Source of the DNA: Pseudolabrys sp. | GTDB taxonomy: Bacteria; Pseudomonadota; Alphaproteobacteria; Rhizobiales; Xanthobacteraceae | DNA: 64,000 nt | Assembly (NCBI GenBank): GCA_030655215.1 | Contig: JAURVZ010000071.1 | Coordinates: forward strand, 83,980 to 147,979 | Reading direction: 5' to 3' | The notes under the pieces: generated by a model | What the model was told of the DNA's origin: nothing | Database searches by the model: none | Seen by the model: only the letters and a program-made list of their open reading frames with translations | Translations under genes and position numbers: made by a program | Shown here: positions 1 through 8,761 of the stretch, in pieces | How positions within the stretch are numbered: the first letter of the stretch is position 1 | Layout of the letters: each line of letters opens with the position of its first letter

Positions 1-1
1 G

Positions 2-1150
2 CTCGGCATGGTGCTGACGGCAGCACGCAAGTTCGACGAGGCCGAACAGACGATCCGCGCCGCCATTGCCGTCAACGCGAACTCGGACGCCACGCATCAC
101 AATCACGGCGTTGTTCTGAAAGAACTCGGCCGCCCGGCTGAAGCGCTGGCGGCGATCGACAAAGCGCTGGCGATCAATCCGGCTGTCGCCAACAGCTGGT
201 CCCTGCGCGGCACCGTTCTCAACGAGCTCAAGCGTTCGCAGGAAGCAGCGGAGTCTTTCGACCGCGCCATCGGGCTGCAGCCGAATCTTGCTGAAGCCTG
301 GGTTGGCCTCGCCGGCATTCTGTCGCTCGCCAAGCAGAGCGAGGACGCGCTCACCGCCTACGATCGCGCGTTGGCACTCAATCCCAACCTGCCCGCAGCG
401 TGGCTTGGCCGCGCGCTGTCGCTGGCGCAGATGAAGCGGATACCGGAAGCCGTCGCCGCCTATCGCGATGCCGCCGCGCATGGCGTCGATGCCGAACAGG
501 TCAACTTCCATCTCGCCGCGATCGGCGCTGCACCGGCGCCGGCAGCGCCGGTCTCCGCCAATATTGCGATGGTGTTCGATCAGTATGCTGAGACCTTCGA
601 CCAGCACCTGACCGAGGGGCTGAAATACAACATCCCGGCCGAAGCCGCCGCCGCGGTGAAGCGTTTCACCACGCAGGGCAAGCTCGACATTCTCGATCTC
701 GGCTGCGGCACCGGCCTTGTTGGCGAGCAGCTCGCGTCGCTGAAGCGAAGGATGCTCGGCATCGATCTCTCGGCGAAGATGCTGGAGAAGGCCAGGCAGC
801 GCGGCATCTATGAGGAACTGATCTGCGACGAACTGATCAGGTTCCTCGATACGCAGACCGCGATCTACGACGTGGTCGTCGCCGCCGATGTCTTCATCTA
901 TCTCGGCGATCTGGCGCCGGTGTTCCGCGGCGTCCGCCGCGCACTGAAAGATGGCGGCGTGTTCTGCTTCTCCATCGAGGAAGCGGAGCAGGACTTTGTC
1001 GTCCGCGAATCGTTCCGCTTTGCCCATTCCGTTGCCTACATCCGCCGGCTGGCCCAGCAGAATGGCTTCAGCGTGCAGGAAATGGAACCTGTTATCATCC
1101 GGCAGGATGAGGCCGCCAAAATCGGCGGCTACTTGGCAGTGTTGCGCTAG
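2..1150 (+). CDS. TPR-repeat protein with C-terminal SAM-dependent methyltransferase domain (5' end missing)
   Basis: The reading frame is open to the left edge, and the first visible residues already lie inside a TPR helix pair, so the real start is upstream of the window. The ATG at position 8 is probably internal. About four 34-residue TPR units fill the first 150 or so visible residues (A-x-x-x-D-x-A-L-A-x-N-P endings). A class I methyltransferase domain follows, with motif I DLGCGTG near visible residue 230 and the acidic motif GIDLS after it. Similar TPR-methyltransferase proteins are common in Rhizobiales, but their substrates are unknown. The TPR part presumably binds a protein partner. 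The next gene starts 42 bp downstream on the same strand. The methyltransferase call is solid; the substrate is not inferable. Confidence 0.85.
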   Translation, partial: LGMVLTAARKFDEAEQTIRAAIAVNANSDATHHNHGVVLKELGRPAEALAAIDKALAINPAVANSWSLRGTVLNELKRSQEAAESFDRAIGLQPNLAEAWVGLAGILSLAKQSEDALTAYDRALALNPNLPAAWLGRALSLAQMKRIPEAVAAYRDAAAHGVDAEQVNFHLAAIGAAPAPAAPVSANIAMVFDQYAETFDQHLTEGLKYNIPAEAAAAVKRFTTQGKLDILDLGCGTGLVGEQLASLKRRMLGIDLSAKMLEKARQRGIYEELICDELIRFLDTQTAIYDVVVAADVFIYLGDLAPVFRGVRRALKDGGVFCFSIEEAEQDFVVRESFRFAHSVAYIRRLAQQNGFSVQEMEPVIIRQDEAAKIGGYLAVLR

Positions 1151-1192
1151 CGCGACTGGCATTGCCGGGTGCAGTGCACTAAATTCGCCCCC

Positions 1193-2095
1193 ATGACCGA
1201 TTCAGTGAACGATTCACCCGTCGCCACCGCGCCCTCGGCGCTGCGCACATTTATTGCATGGACCGCCTGGCCGGGCCTTCTGGCGATCTGCATCGCCATC
1301 ACTGCCTATGGCTTCGAGGTCGATCACCCGGCGATCTTCTTCAACATCGCCTATGCGTTTCTGTTCATCTCGCTGTTCACGCTGGAGCGCAAGATGCCGC
1401 ACGAGAAGGTCTGGAACGAGAATGACGGCCAGACCTTCGCCAACATCGCGCACACTTTGACCAGCAAAGGCGTGGTGCAGACTTTGGTCGTGTTCAGCGC
1501 CGTCATCGGCCTCACAGTCTACATCACGCCGGTGGCCGAGCCGGGTTACGGCATTTGGCCCCGCACATGGCCGATGTGGGCGCAGGTCGTTCTCGCCGTC
1601 GTGGTCGCTGAATTCGGTTTCTACTGGGCGCACCGCATCTCGCATGAGTGGCCGTTCATGTGGCGCTTCCACGCCGTGCATCACAGCGTAACGCGGCTGT
1701 GGATCGTCAACACGGGCCGGTTTCATTTCGTCGACAGCTTCAAGAGCATCCTGATCGGCATGGCGATCCTGGCCGCGCTCGGCTCGCCGCTCGAAGTCAT
1801 GACCTGGCTGTCCGCCATCACCGCCTATATCGGCATGCTGACGCATTGCAATGTCGACATGCGCTTCGGCCCGCTGTCGTGGTGGTTCAACACGCCGGAA
1901 CTGCACCGCTGGCACCACAGCAAGGACCTGCGCGAAGGCAACATGAACTATAGCGAGAACATCATGATCTGGGATCATGTGTTCGGTACGTTCTACAACA
2001 CGCGCGATTACCGCCCACCGGTCGATATCGGCATCCAGGAAGCGATGCCGGAAGGCTTCGTCCAGCAACTGGTCTGGCCGTTCAAGAAGCAGTAA
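1193..2095 (+). CDS. sterol desaturase / fatty acid hydroxylase family membrane protein
   Basis: This is a 300-residue membrane protein of the di-iron fatty acid hydroxylase superfamily. The histidine boxes typical of the family are visible: HRISH, then HAVHH, a lone H in LTHCN, and HRWHH towards the C terminus. Hydrophobic segments lie in the first 150 residues and between the second and third boxes. The family uses a di-iron centre and O2 to hydroxylate or desaturate lipid chains or sterols. The actual lipid here is unknown. I chose the ATG at 1193 over an in-frame GTG at 1169 because MTDSV gives a normal N terminus; neither start has a strong ribosome binding site. The gene ends 9 bp before the molybdenum hydroxylase gene, so the two may be co-transcribed. 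Confidence 0.85.
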   Translation: MTDSVNDSPVATAPSALRTFIAWTAWPGLLAICIAITAYGFEVDHPAIFFNIAYAFLFISLFTLERKMPHEKVWNENDGQTFANIAHTLTSKGVVQTLVVFSAVIGLTVYITPVAEPGYGIWPRTWPMWAQVVLAVVVAEFGFYWAHRISHEWPFMWRFHAVHHSVTRLWIVNTGRFHFVDSFKSILIGMAILAALGSPLEVMTWLSAITAYIGMLTHCNVDMRFGPLSWWFNTPELHRWHHSKDLREGNMNYSENIMIWDHVFGTFYNTRDYRPPVDIGIQEAMPEGFVQQLVWPFKKQ

Positions 2096-2104
2096 GCATT
2101 CCCC

Positions 2105-4432
2105 ATGACAACTCCGTTCGATTCCCATCGCAGCAAGGATGAACCGCGCGTCGAGGACGATGCGCTGGTGCGCGGCCATGGCCGCTTCGCCGACGACCCG
2201 CGTTTGCCAAACCAGGCCTACGCCGTGTTCGTGCGGTCGCCGCATGCGCATGCGCGCATCATGTCGGTCAATACTGACGAGGCGCTGCGTGCCAAGGGCG
2301 TCATCGGCGTCATCACCGCCGCCGATCTGAAGGAAATGAACATCGGCAGCATTTCGCGCCACCCGCCGGTGGCGGGCCGCAATGGCGGCAAGATGATCAT
2401 GCCGTTCCGTCCGGCGCTGGCCGGCGACAAGGTCATGCATGGCGGCGATCCGGTGGCGATGGTGGTGGCTGAAACCGCCGCGCTGGCGCAGGACGCCGCC
2501 GATCTGGTGCAGGTCGACTACGAGGAACTGCCCGCCGTCGTCGATCTCGACACGGCGATGAGCGGCAAGACGCAGCTTCACGCCGATGCGCCTGGCAATC
2601 TGTGCGTCGACTGGGCAGGCCCGGTGCCGAGCGACGACAATGAGCGCGAGGTCGCAGGCATCATCGCCAAGGCCGCGCATGTCGCTAAAATCTCGGTCAC
2701 CAACCAGCGCATGGTCGTCGCGTCGATGGAAACGCGCGGCGCCACCGGCGTCTATGACAAGAGCGCCGAAAGCTACACGCTGCATGCCTGCTCGCAGGGC
2801 ACCGACGTGATGCGCGGCGTTGCCGCCTCAATCATGGGTGTGCCGAACGACAAGCTTCGCGTCATCACCGAAGATGTCGGCGGCGCCTTCGGCATGAAGA
2901 CGCCGGTCTATCCGGAATATATCGCCCTGCTGGTCGGCGCGAAAAAAATCGGCCGCCCGGTGCACTGGCAATCGACGCGATCGGAAGCTTTCATCACCGA
3001 CACGCAAGGCCGTGACACCGTCACGCATGTCGAACTCGCCTGCGACGACAAGGGCAAATTCCTCGCGCTGCGCACCCGCCATGTGTGCAACCAGGGCGCC
3101 TATGTCTCGAACGCCGGCATCAACATCAACACCAACAATTTCGCGCGCTGCCTGCCGGCGATGTACAGAATCGACAAAATCGATATCGGCGTTGCCTGCT
3201 ACTTCTCCAACACGCTGCCGATCGGCCCTTATCGCGGTGCCGGCCGCCCCGAGGCGAATTACGCGCTGGAGCGCGCTGTCGAGGAAGCCGCACGTCTGCT
3301 GAAAATGGATCCGGCCAAGCTGCGCAAGAAGAACCTGATCCCCGCTTCCGCCATGCCGTTCAAGACGCCGATCAATACGTATGATTCCGGCGACTTCCCC
3401 GGCATCGTCGACAAGGCGCTCAAGCTCGCCGACTATGACAACTTCGCCAAGCGCAAGCGCGAAGCGGCCAAGCGCAAGAAGTTGCGCGGCATTGGCCTGT
3501 CCTGCATGCTCGAGCATGCCGGCTCGACGCCCTTGGAAACAGCATCCATCGGTTTTCCCGGCGGCGACAAGATCATCCTTGGCTGCAATGTGCAGTCGAC
3601 CGGCCAGAGCCACGCCACCGTGTTTGCCCGCGTGCTGGCGCACAAGCTCGGCGTTGATCCGCGAAGCATCGAGCACAAGCATGGCGACACCAATCTCGGA
3701 CTGACAGGCTTCGCCTCGGTCGGCTCGCGCTCAGCCATGTGCGCCGGCGCGGCGATTGTCGTCACCGCCGATACGATGCTGGCCAAGGGCAAGAAGATTG
3801 CCGCGGCGGCGCTGGAAGCGTCGGAGAGCGACATTCAATATCGCGGCGGCAGCTTTGAAGTCGTCGGCACCGACCGCAGGATTTCGCTGTTCGACACGGC
3901 GCGCCGCGCCAAAGAGACAGGCGAGAACCTCGATACGCGCGACAAGGCCGAGGCGCCGTTGACGTTTCCGAATGGCTGTCACATCGCCGAGGTCGAGATC
4001 GATCCGGAGACCGGCAAGTTCGACATCGTCACCTACACGGCGGTCGATGATTGCGGCAACGTGCTCGATCAAACCGTGGTCGAAGGCCAGGTGCAAGGTT
4101 CAATCGCCAATGGCCTTGGCCAGGCTTTGACCGAGAACGCGGTGTACGATTCGAGCAGCGGCCAATTGGTCACCGGCTCGTTCATGGATTACGGCATGCC
4201 GCGCGCCCATGACATGCCGATGGAATTGCGCGAGGCGACGCATGTCGTGCCGGCAACTACCAATCCGCTTGGCGTCAAAGGCACCGGCGAGGCCGGCACC
4301 ACGGCAGCGATTGCCGCCGTGATGAACGCGATTTCAAACGCGATTCCGAACGGCGCCGCGGATTACATGGAAATGCCGGCGACGCCATCGAAGGTGTGGG
4401 AAGCGGTGCAGAAGGGAATGGCGACGCAATAG
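2105..4432 (+). CDS. xanthine dehydrogenase family protein, molybdopterin-binding subunit (CoxL-like, form II type)
   Basis: This 775-residue protein is homologous to the large, molybdenum-cofactor subunit of aerobic CO dehydrogenase and related hydroxylases. The N-terminal a/b-hammerhead contains RSPHAHARI near residue 43. The cofactor-binding region includes GGAFGMK, and the active-site loop reads PYRGAGR. Form I (true CO dehydrogenase) carries a Cys-containing AYXCSFR loop instead, so CO oxidation is not supported. The active-site glutamate is E729 in GTGEAG. The length is normal for the family. The [2Fe-2S] and FAD subunits that usually sit beside this subunit are absent from both sides. 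The enzyme must therefore borrow them, be encoded in split loci, or act on its own. The substrate is unknown. Confidence 0.88.
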   Translation: MTTPFDSHRSKDEPRVEDDALVRGHGRFADDPRLPNQAYAVFVRSPHAHARIMSVNTDEALRAKGVIGVITAADLKEMNIGSISRHPPVAGRNGGKMIMPFRPALAGDKVMHGGDPVAMVVAETAALAQDAADLVQVDYEELPAVVDLDTAMSGKTQLHADAPGNLCVDWAGPVPSDDNEREVAGIIAKAAHVAKISVTNQRMVVASMETRGATGVYDKSAESYTLHACSQGTDVMRGVAASIMGVPNDKLRVITEDVGGAFGMKTPVYPEYIALLVGAKKIGRPVHWQSTRSEAFITDTQGRDTVTHVELACDDKGKFLALRTRHVCNQGAYVSNAGININTNNFARCLPAMYRIDKIDIGVACYFSNTLPIGPYRGAGRPEANYALERAVEEAARLLKMDPAKLRKKNLIPASAMPFKTPINTYDSGDFPGIVDKALKLADYDNFAKRKREAAKRKKLRGIGLSCMLEHAGSTPLETASIGFPGGDKIILGCNVQSTGQSHATVFARVLAHKLGVDPRSIEHKHGDTNLGLTGFASVGSRSAMCAGAAIVVTADTMLAKGKKIAAAALEASESDIQYRGGSFEVVGTDRRISLFDTARRAKETGENLDTRDKAEAPLTFPNGCHIAEVEIDPETGKFDIVTYTAVDDCGNVLDQTVVEGQVQGSIANGLGQALTENAVYDSSSGQLVTGSFMDYGMPRAHDMPMELREATHVVPATTNPLGVKGTGEAGTTAAIAAVMNAISNAIPNGAADYMEMPATPSKVWEAVQKGMATQ

Positions 4433-4435
4433 CTG

Positions 4436-4624
4436 TCGTCCCCGCGCAGGCGGGGACCCATAGCCACCAACGCCACTCGGCCTCATGGTGAGGAGCGTTG
4501 CGCAGCAACGCGTCTCGAACCATGTGGCCGCCCATCCTTCGAGACGCATTGCTGCGCAATGCTCCTCAGGATAAGGGCGGAAGATAGGCCGCGCCGTACG
4601 GGTCCCCGCCTGCGCGGGGACGAC
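4436..4624. repeat. nested palindromic intergenic repeat
   Basis: The outer arms are GTCCCCGC-GCAG-GCGGGGAC near 4438-4458 and its counterpart at 4602-4622, each itself palindromic. Inside lies a second inverted pair, about 4484-4522 against 4537-4577 (GAGGAGCGTTGCGCAGCAAC facing a near copy ending in GCTCCTCAGGAT). The outer motif recurs at 24482-24568 and 59313-59394. No open reading frame fits. It resembles the short palindromic repeats scattered through Bradyrhizobium-type genomes. Confidence 0.75.
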
Positions 4625-4630
4625 AAGAAC

Positions 4631-4667
4631 AAAAAAAAGCCGGGGTTTTGCCCCGGCCTTTTCATTT
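4631..4667. terminator. bidirectional rho-independent terminator
   Basis: The stem GCCGGGG/CCCCGGC is flanked by an A-run on the left and a T-rich tract on the right. It lies between the converging molybdenum hydroxylase gene (plus) and semialdehyde dehydrogenase gene (minus), so it can stop transcription from both sides. Confidence 0.85.
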
Positions 4668-4684
4668 TATAACGTGAGCGTCGA

Positions 4685-6112
4685 CTAGGCTTGCGAGATA
4701 AACTTCGTATTCATATACGCCTGGATGCCTTCGATGCCGCCTTCGGAGCCGTAACCCGACTCCTTGATGCCGCCGAACGGCGTTTCCGGTGTCGAGATGG
4801 CGACCGAGTTGACGCCGACCATGCCGGACTGGATCGCTTCGCCAATCGCCTGCGCCTGCGCGGACGACGAGGTGAACGAATAAGCCGCGAGGCCGAACTG
4901 CAGCGAGTTCGCGCGCTGTACCACTTCATCAAACGTCTTGAACGGCACGATCGGCGCCACCGGGCCGAACGGCTCCTCAGTCATGATCTTCGAATCATCC
5001 GGCACGTCGGTGATGACGGTCGGCTCAAAGAAGAAGCCCTGGTTGCCATGACGGTTGCCGCCGGTCTGGATCTTGCCACCGCGCGCCCTGGCGTCGTTGA
5101 CGAAGGATTCCATCGCGTCGAGACGGCGCGGATTGGCCAGCGGGCCAAGCGTCGTCGTCTTCTCAAGGCCGTCGCCGAGCTTGAGGCCCTTGGCGTATTC
5201 GGTGAAGCGGGCGACGAACTTGTTGTAGCCCTTCTCCTGCACATAGAAACGCGTCGGAGAAATACAAACCTGGCCGGCGTTGCGATACTTGAAGGCAGCG
5301 ATGGTGTCGGCCGCCTTCTCCGGATCGTAATCGTCGAACACGATCACCGGCGAATGGCCGCCCAATTCCATCGTCGCGCGCTTCATGCCCTGCGCGGCCA
5401 AAGCGGCGAGATGCTTGCCCACGGGAATCGACCCTGTGAAGGAAATCTTGCGCACAATGTCCGATGTGACGAGGTGCTCGGAAATCGTCGCCGGCACGCC
5501 GAAGACCAGGTTCAGCACTCCCGCCGGCAGACCGGCATCAGCGAAGCACTTCACCAGTTCGACACAGCCGGCCGGCGTTTCTTCCGAGGCCTTGATGATG
5601 ATGGAGCAACCGGCGGCGAGCGCACCGGCGATCTTGCGCACAGGCGTCAGCGTCGGGAAATTCCACGGGGTGAAAGCGGCGACGACGCCGACCGGCTCCT
5701 GCAGAACGATCTGGCGAACGCCCTTGGTGCGGCCCGGCACGATGCGGCCATAAGAGCGGCGGCCCTCTTCGGCGCACCAATCGATGATGTCAGCCGAGGT
5801 CAGCACTTCCATGCGCGATTCGGCAAAGGACTTGCCCTGCTCCATGGTCTGCGCAGTGGCGACCTTCTCGGCGCGTTCGCGCAACAGGTCGGCGGCCTTG
5901 CGCATGATTTTCGCGCGGTCATAAGCCGAGGTGTTCTTCCAGACTTGGAAGCCCTTTTCAGCGGCGCCCAAGGCATTGTCGAGATCGGCTTTGCTGGCGT
6001 GCGGCAATTGCGCCAGCACCTTGCCGGTTGCCGGATTGATCACGTCTTCGCCCTTGCGGCCTTCGCCGTTGAGCCATTGGCCGTCGATATACAATTTCAA
6101 TTCGGAATACAT
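4685..6112 (-). CDS. gabD: NAD(P)-dependent succinate-semialdehyde dehydrogenase family protein
   Basis: This is a 475-residue aldehyde dehydrogenase of the GabD group. The general base is E249 in MELGGHSP and the catalytic cysteine is C283 in GQVCISPTR. The cofactor loop FTGSIPVGK and the oxyanion-region segment TPWNFP near residue 148 are present. Family members oxidise succinate semialdehyde (GABA and related catabolism) or other small semialdehydes. The neighbouring enoyl-CoA hydratase and CoA transferase on the same strand leave open a broader role in aldehyde/acyl catabolism. The GabD label is the best match by motif and length, but substrate specificity cannot be read from sequence alone. 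A 220-bp repeat-filled gap separates it from the upstream hydratase gene. Confidence 0.85.
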   Translation of the reverse strand: MYSELKLYIDGQWLNGEGRKGEDVINPATGKVLAQLPHASKADLDNALGAAEKGFQVWKNTSAYDRAKIMRKAADLLRERAEKVATAQTMEQGKSFAESRMEVLTSADIIDWCAEEGRRSYGRIVPGRTKGVRQIVLQEPVGVVAAFTPWNFPTLTPVRKIAGALAAGCSIIIKASEETPAGCVELVKCFADAGLPAGVLNLVFGVPATISEHLVTSDIVRKISFTGSIPVGKHLAALAAQGMKRATMELGGHSPVIVFDDYDPEKAADTIAAFKYRNAGQVCISPTRFYVQEKGYNKFVARFTEYAKGLKLGDGLEKTTTLGPLANPRRLDAMESFVNDARARGGKIQTGGNRHGNQGFFFEPTVITDVPDDSKIMTEEPFGPVAPIVPFKTFDEVVQRANSLQFGLAAYSFTSSSAQAQAIGEAIQSGMVGVNSVAISTPETPFGGIKESGYGSEGGIEGIQAYMNTKFISQA

Positions 6113-6186
6113 ACGAAACCTCGTGGTTTACCCGGGTCAACCTAAACTGCGGGGGTGAGATAGCACTTTCGGGGCACAGCGGCCAG

Positions 6187-6330
6187 TGACGGTCGTGTCC
6201 CGGACGCGGCGCAGCACGCAGTGCTGCTCCGCAGATCCGGGACCCCGGTTACTGCCTTTCAAACAATCGGGCCCCCGGGTCCGCAGCGCACCACGAAGAT
6301 GTGCTGCGCTGCGCCCGGGGAACGAAGCAT
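6187..6330. repeat. palindromic intergenic repeat pair
   Basis: Two facing copies of a GC-rich unit are visible. One reads GTGTCCCGGACGCGGCGCAG from about 6195. The other, near 6275-6322, contains GGGTCCGCAGCGCACCAC and TGCGCTGCGCCCGGG. Together they can fold into a large hairpin. The unit resembles a repeat common in Bradyrhizobium-type intergenic regions. It fills the gap between the hydratase and the dehydrogenase genes, and no coding sequence is evident. Confidence 0.65.
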
Positions 6331-6332
6331 CG

Positions 6333-7121
6333 TCATTTGCCCGTAAACTTCGGCTTACGCTTTTCCATGAACGCCGTGCGGCCTTCAATGAAGTCGTTTG
6401 AGGCAAAACACTCTTGCACCATTTTCTCGGCCGTCTCCAGGTCGCTCGGCTCCTCGCTCAGCATCTGGCCGATCATGTACTTGACCGTGCGAATGGTGAG
6501 CGGCGCATTGCCGGCAATCGTCTCGGCGTAATTCCTGACATAGCTCTCAAGCTCGCCATTGGCGACGACGCGGTTGACCAGCCCCATCGCCAGCGCTTCC
6601 GGCGCTGTGAATTGCCGCGCGGTGTAGAAAATCTCCTTGGCGAAGGACGGCCCGACAAGATCGACCAGCTTCTTCAGACCGGTGTAGCGGTAGCCGATGC
6701 TGAGCTTGGCCGCCGGCACCGCGAAGCTCGATCCTTCGGTGCAGATCCGCATATCGCAAGTCAACGCGAGCCCCATGCCACCGCCGATGCAATAGCCGCG
6801 GATCATGGCGATGGTCGGCTTCGGAAAGTCCGTGAAGGCAGCGTTCACGCGATCGACCACTTCATTGTAGTGGTCAGACGCTTCCTTGCTGGCGCGTTCC
6901 TCGCCGAACTTGGAAATGTCGGCGCCCGAAACGAAGGCTTTGCCGCCGGCGCCGGTGACGACCACGACGTGAACGTCATTGTCATGGCGGAATTTATCGA
7001 GATGACCTTCACACGCTTCCCACATGTCGAGCGACACGGCGTTGCGCTTTTCCGGATTGTTGAACGTGATGTAGCCGACGCTGCCCTCTTTGTGAGTCAG
7101 CATTTTGTCGGTCGAGGTCAT
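6333..7121 (-). CDS. enoyl-CoA hydratase/isomerase family protein
   Basis: This is a 262-residue crotonase-fold protein. The oxyanion-hole segments are visible as GKAFVSGADISKF near residue 55 and YCIGGGMGLALTCD near residue 108. Crotonases hydrate, isomerise or hydrolyse acyl-CoA thioesters, and several subfamilies share this length, so the exact reaction is uncertain. The start has a good ribosome binding site (AAGGAAG) on the minus strand. It follows the CaiB-type CoA-transferase gene by 18 bp, which fits a CoA-activation/hydration pair in an acyl-CoA catabolic operon. Confidence 0.85.
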   Translation of the reverse strand: MTSTDKMLTHKEGSVGYITFNNPEKRNAVSLDMWEACEGHLDKFRHDNDVHVVVVTGAGGKAFVSGADISKFGEERASKEASDHYNEVVDRVNAAFTDFPKPTIAMIRGYCIGGGMGLALTCDMRICTEGSSFAVPAAKLSIGYRYTGLKKLVDLVGPSFAKEIFYTARQFTAPEALAMGLVNRVVANGELESYVRNYAETIAGNAPLTIRTVKYMIGQMLSEEPSDLETAEKMVQECFASNDFIEGRTAFMEKRKPKFTGK

Positions 7122-7139
7122 TGCTTGCTTCCTTGATAG

Positions 7140-8333
7140 TTAAACAGCATTCGCCTTGTGCAGCGCGGCGATGTCGTCGTCCGAAAAACCGAATTCCTTG
7201 AACACTTCGTCAGTGTGCTGGCCTTGATCCGGCGGCGTACTGACGATCTTGCTCGGCGTACGCGACAACACAAATGGCTGGCCGACAAAGGTCTGCGTTT
7301 CGCCGTTCGGCTTCACCGCATCCTGCGCAATGCGCAAATGTTTGACCTGTTCGTCAGCAAACACTTGATCGATCGCGTTAATCGGCCCGCTCGGCACGCC
7401 GGCCTTCTCGAAAATGGTAATCCATTCGGCGCTGGTCTTAGCCACTGTCTTGGCCTCAAGCGCCGCATTGACCGCCTTGCGGTTGTCCGAGCGCAACTTG
7501 TTGCTGGCGAAGTCAGGATTGTCGACCAGTTCCGGCGCACCGGCAGCCTTGCACAAACGCTCCCACATCACCTGGCCGGCGGCGGCGATGTTGATGTAGC
7601 CGTCCGCGGTCTTGAACACGCCGGTCGGGATGCTGGTCGGATGGTCGTTTCCGGCCTGCTCGGCAACTTCGCCCATTTGCAGCCAGCGCGCCGCCTGGAA
7701 ATCGAGCATGAAAATCTGCGCCTGCAACAGCGAGGTGTTGACCCACTGGCCTTCGCCGGAAACCTCGCGCTCCAGCAGCGCGGTCTGGATGCCGAGCGCG
7801 GCGAACAGGCCGGCGCAAAGGTCAGCCACCGGAATGCCGACACGTACCGGCCCCTGCCCCGGCAGGCCCGTGATTGACATCAGACCGCCCATGCCCTGCG
7901 CGATCTGGTCGAAGCCCGGCCGGTGGCGATATGGGCCGTCCTGGCCGAAGCCGGAAATGCTGGCCAGCACGATCCGCTTGTTCACTTTGCGCAGCGCCTC
8001 GTAATTGATGCCGAGGCGGTCCTTCACGTCGGGCCGGAAGTTTTCGACCACGACGTCGGCCTTCTCGACCAGCCGGTTGAAGGCGGCCAGGCCCTGCGGC
8101 GACTTCAGGTCGAGCGTGATGCTGCGCTTGTTGCGGTGCAGGTTCTGGAAGTCGGCATTGTCGCGCGGCCCGCCGGCGCCCTCGCCCTTTTCCAGATGCG
8201 CCGGCGTCTCGATCTTGATGACATTGGCGCCCCAGTCGGCCAACTGGCGGACGCAGGTCGGCCCGGAGCGGACGCGGGTCAGGTCGAGGACGGTAAAGCG
8301 GGAAAGGGCCTCGGAGGCCCGGGGAGAAGGCAT
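7140..8333 (-). CDS. CaiB/BaiF (family III) CoA-transferase
   Basis: This is a 397-residue family III CoA-transferase. Recognisable features are the N-terminal DLTRVRSGP segment, the NFRPDVKDRLG stretch near residue 100, and GFDQIAQGMGG, whose aspartate corresponds to the nucleophile that forms the acyl anhydride. The fold is the interlocked dimer of formyl-CoA transferase and CaiB. The enzyme moves CoA between carboxylic acids. The donor and acceptor are unknown, but the enoyl-CoA hydratase 18 bp downstream makes acyl activation for degradation the likely role. The start at 8333 is preceded by GGAG at a suitable distance. Confidence 0.87.
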   Translation of the reverse strand: MPSPRASEALSRFTVLDLTRVRSGPTCVRQLADWGANVIKIETPAHLEKGEGAGGPRDNADFQNLHRNKRSITLDLKSPQGLAAFNRLVEKADVVVENFRPDVKDRLGINYEALRKVNKRIVLASISGFGQDGPYRHRPGFDQIAQGMGGLMSITGLPGQGPVRVGIPVADLCAGLFAALGIQTALLEREVSGEGQWVNTSLLQAQIFMLDFQAARWLQMGEVAEQAGNDHPTSIPTGVFKTADGYINIAAAGQVMWERLCKAAGAPELVDNPDFASNKLRSDNRKAVNAALEAKTVAKTSAEWITIFEKAGVPSGPINAIDQVFADEQVKHLRIAQDAVKPNGETQTFVGQPFVLSRTPSKIVSTPPDQGQHTDEVFKEFGFSDDDIAALHKANAV

Positions 8334-8396
8334 TTCGGCAGCTCCGGCACTCGATTATGGCAACCGGGGGCGACCTTCCCCGATTGGCCCGGGCTT

Positions 8397-8497
8397 GTCA
8401 CCCCGTCATTCCGGGGCGCGAGCCGAAGGCAAGCGAACCCGGAATCCAGCGCTGGATTTCGGGTTCGCGGCCAAGACGGCCGCCGCGGAATGACGGA
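8397..8497. repeat. palindromic intergenic repeat (CATTCCG type)
   Basis: The inverted arms GTCATTCCGGGGCGCG (left) and CCGCCGCGGAATGAC (right) flank a second inner pair around CGAACCCGGAATCC and GGATTTCGGGTTCG. The element can fold into one long hairpin. It lies between the CoA-transferase gene and the helicase leader and codes for nothing visible. Confidence 0.7.
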
Positions 8498-8761
8498 AAA
8501 TGGGCTTTATTCACCAATCCGGACCATACGCCCGCCCCCGCCTTGAAAAGACCACCGAACGCTGTCATATGACACCTGCGAATGAACGACCCCTTCTTGG
8601 GTTCGCGGGCTGCGTGCACGAACTTCCTAAAAACGAATTTCGCCCCGCCCATTCGATTTTCTGAATAAGACCGACAGCCCTGGCAACGCGGGATGTCAAA
8701 AAACCGCGATTCCGCCGGTCGCTCAAGCGATTCGGCCGTCTTGGCATATAGAAAGATACCT
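8498..8761 (+). other. long intergenic region / probable leader of the helicase gene
   Basis: This stretch of about 260 bp between the repeat and the chosen helicase start has no convincing gene. An in-frame ATG at 8693 would extend the helicase by 23 residues, but that extension (rich in Ser, Arg and Lys) lacks helicase-family character. DEAD-box helicase genes often carry long, cold-responsive leaders. I see no specific motif that proves this here. Confidence 0.4.

Noticed and set aside
2105-4432. Aerobic CO dehydrogenase large subunit (coxL form I)
   Set aside because: The active-site loop is PYRGAGR instead of the Cys-containing form I loop, and coxM/coxS are missing.
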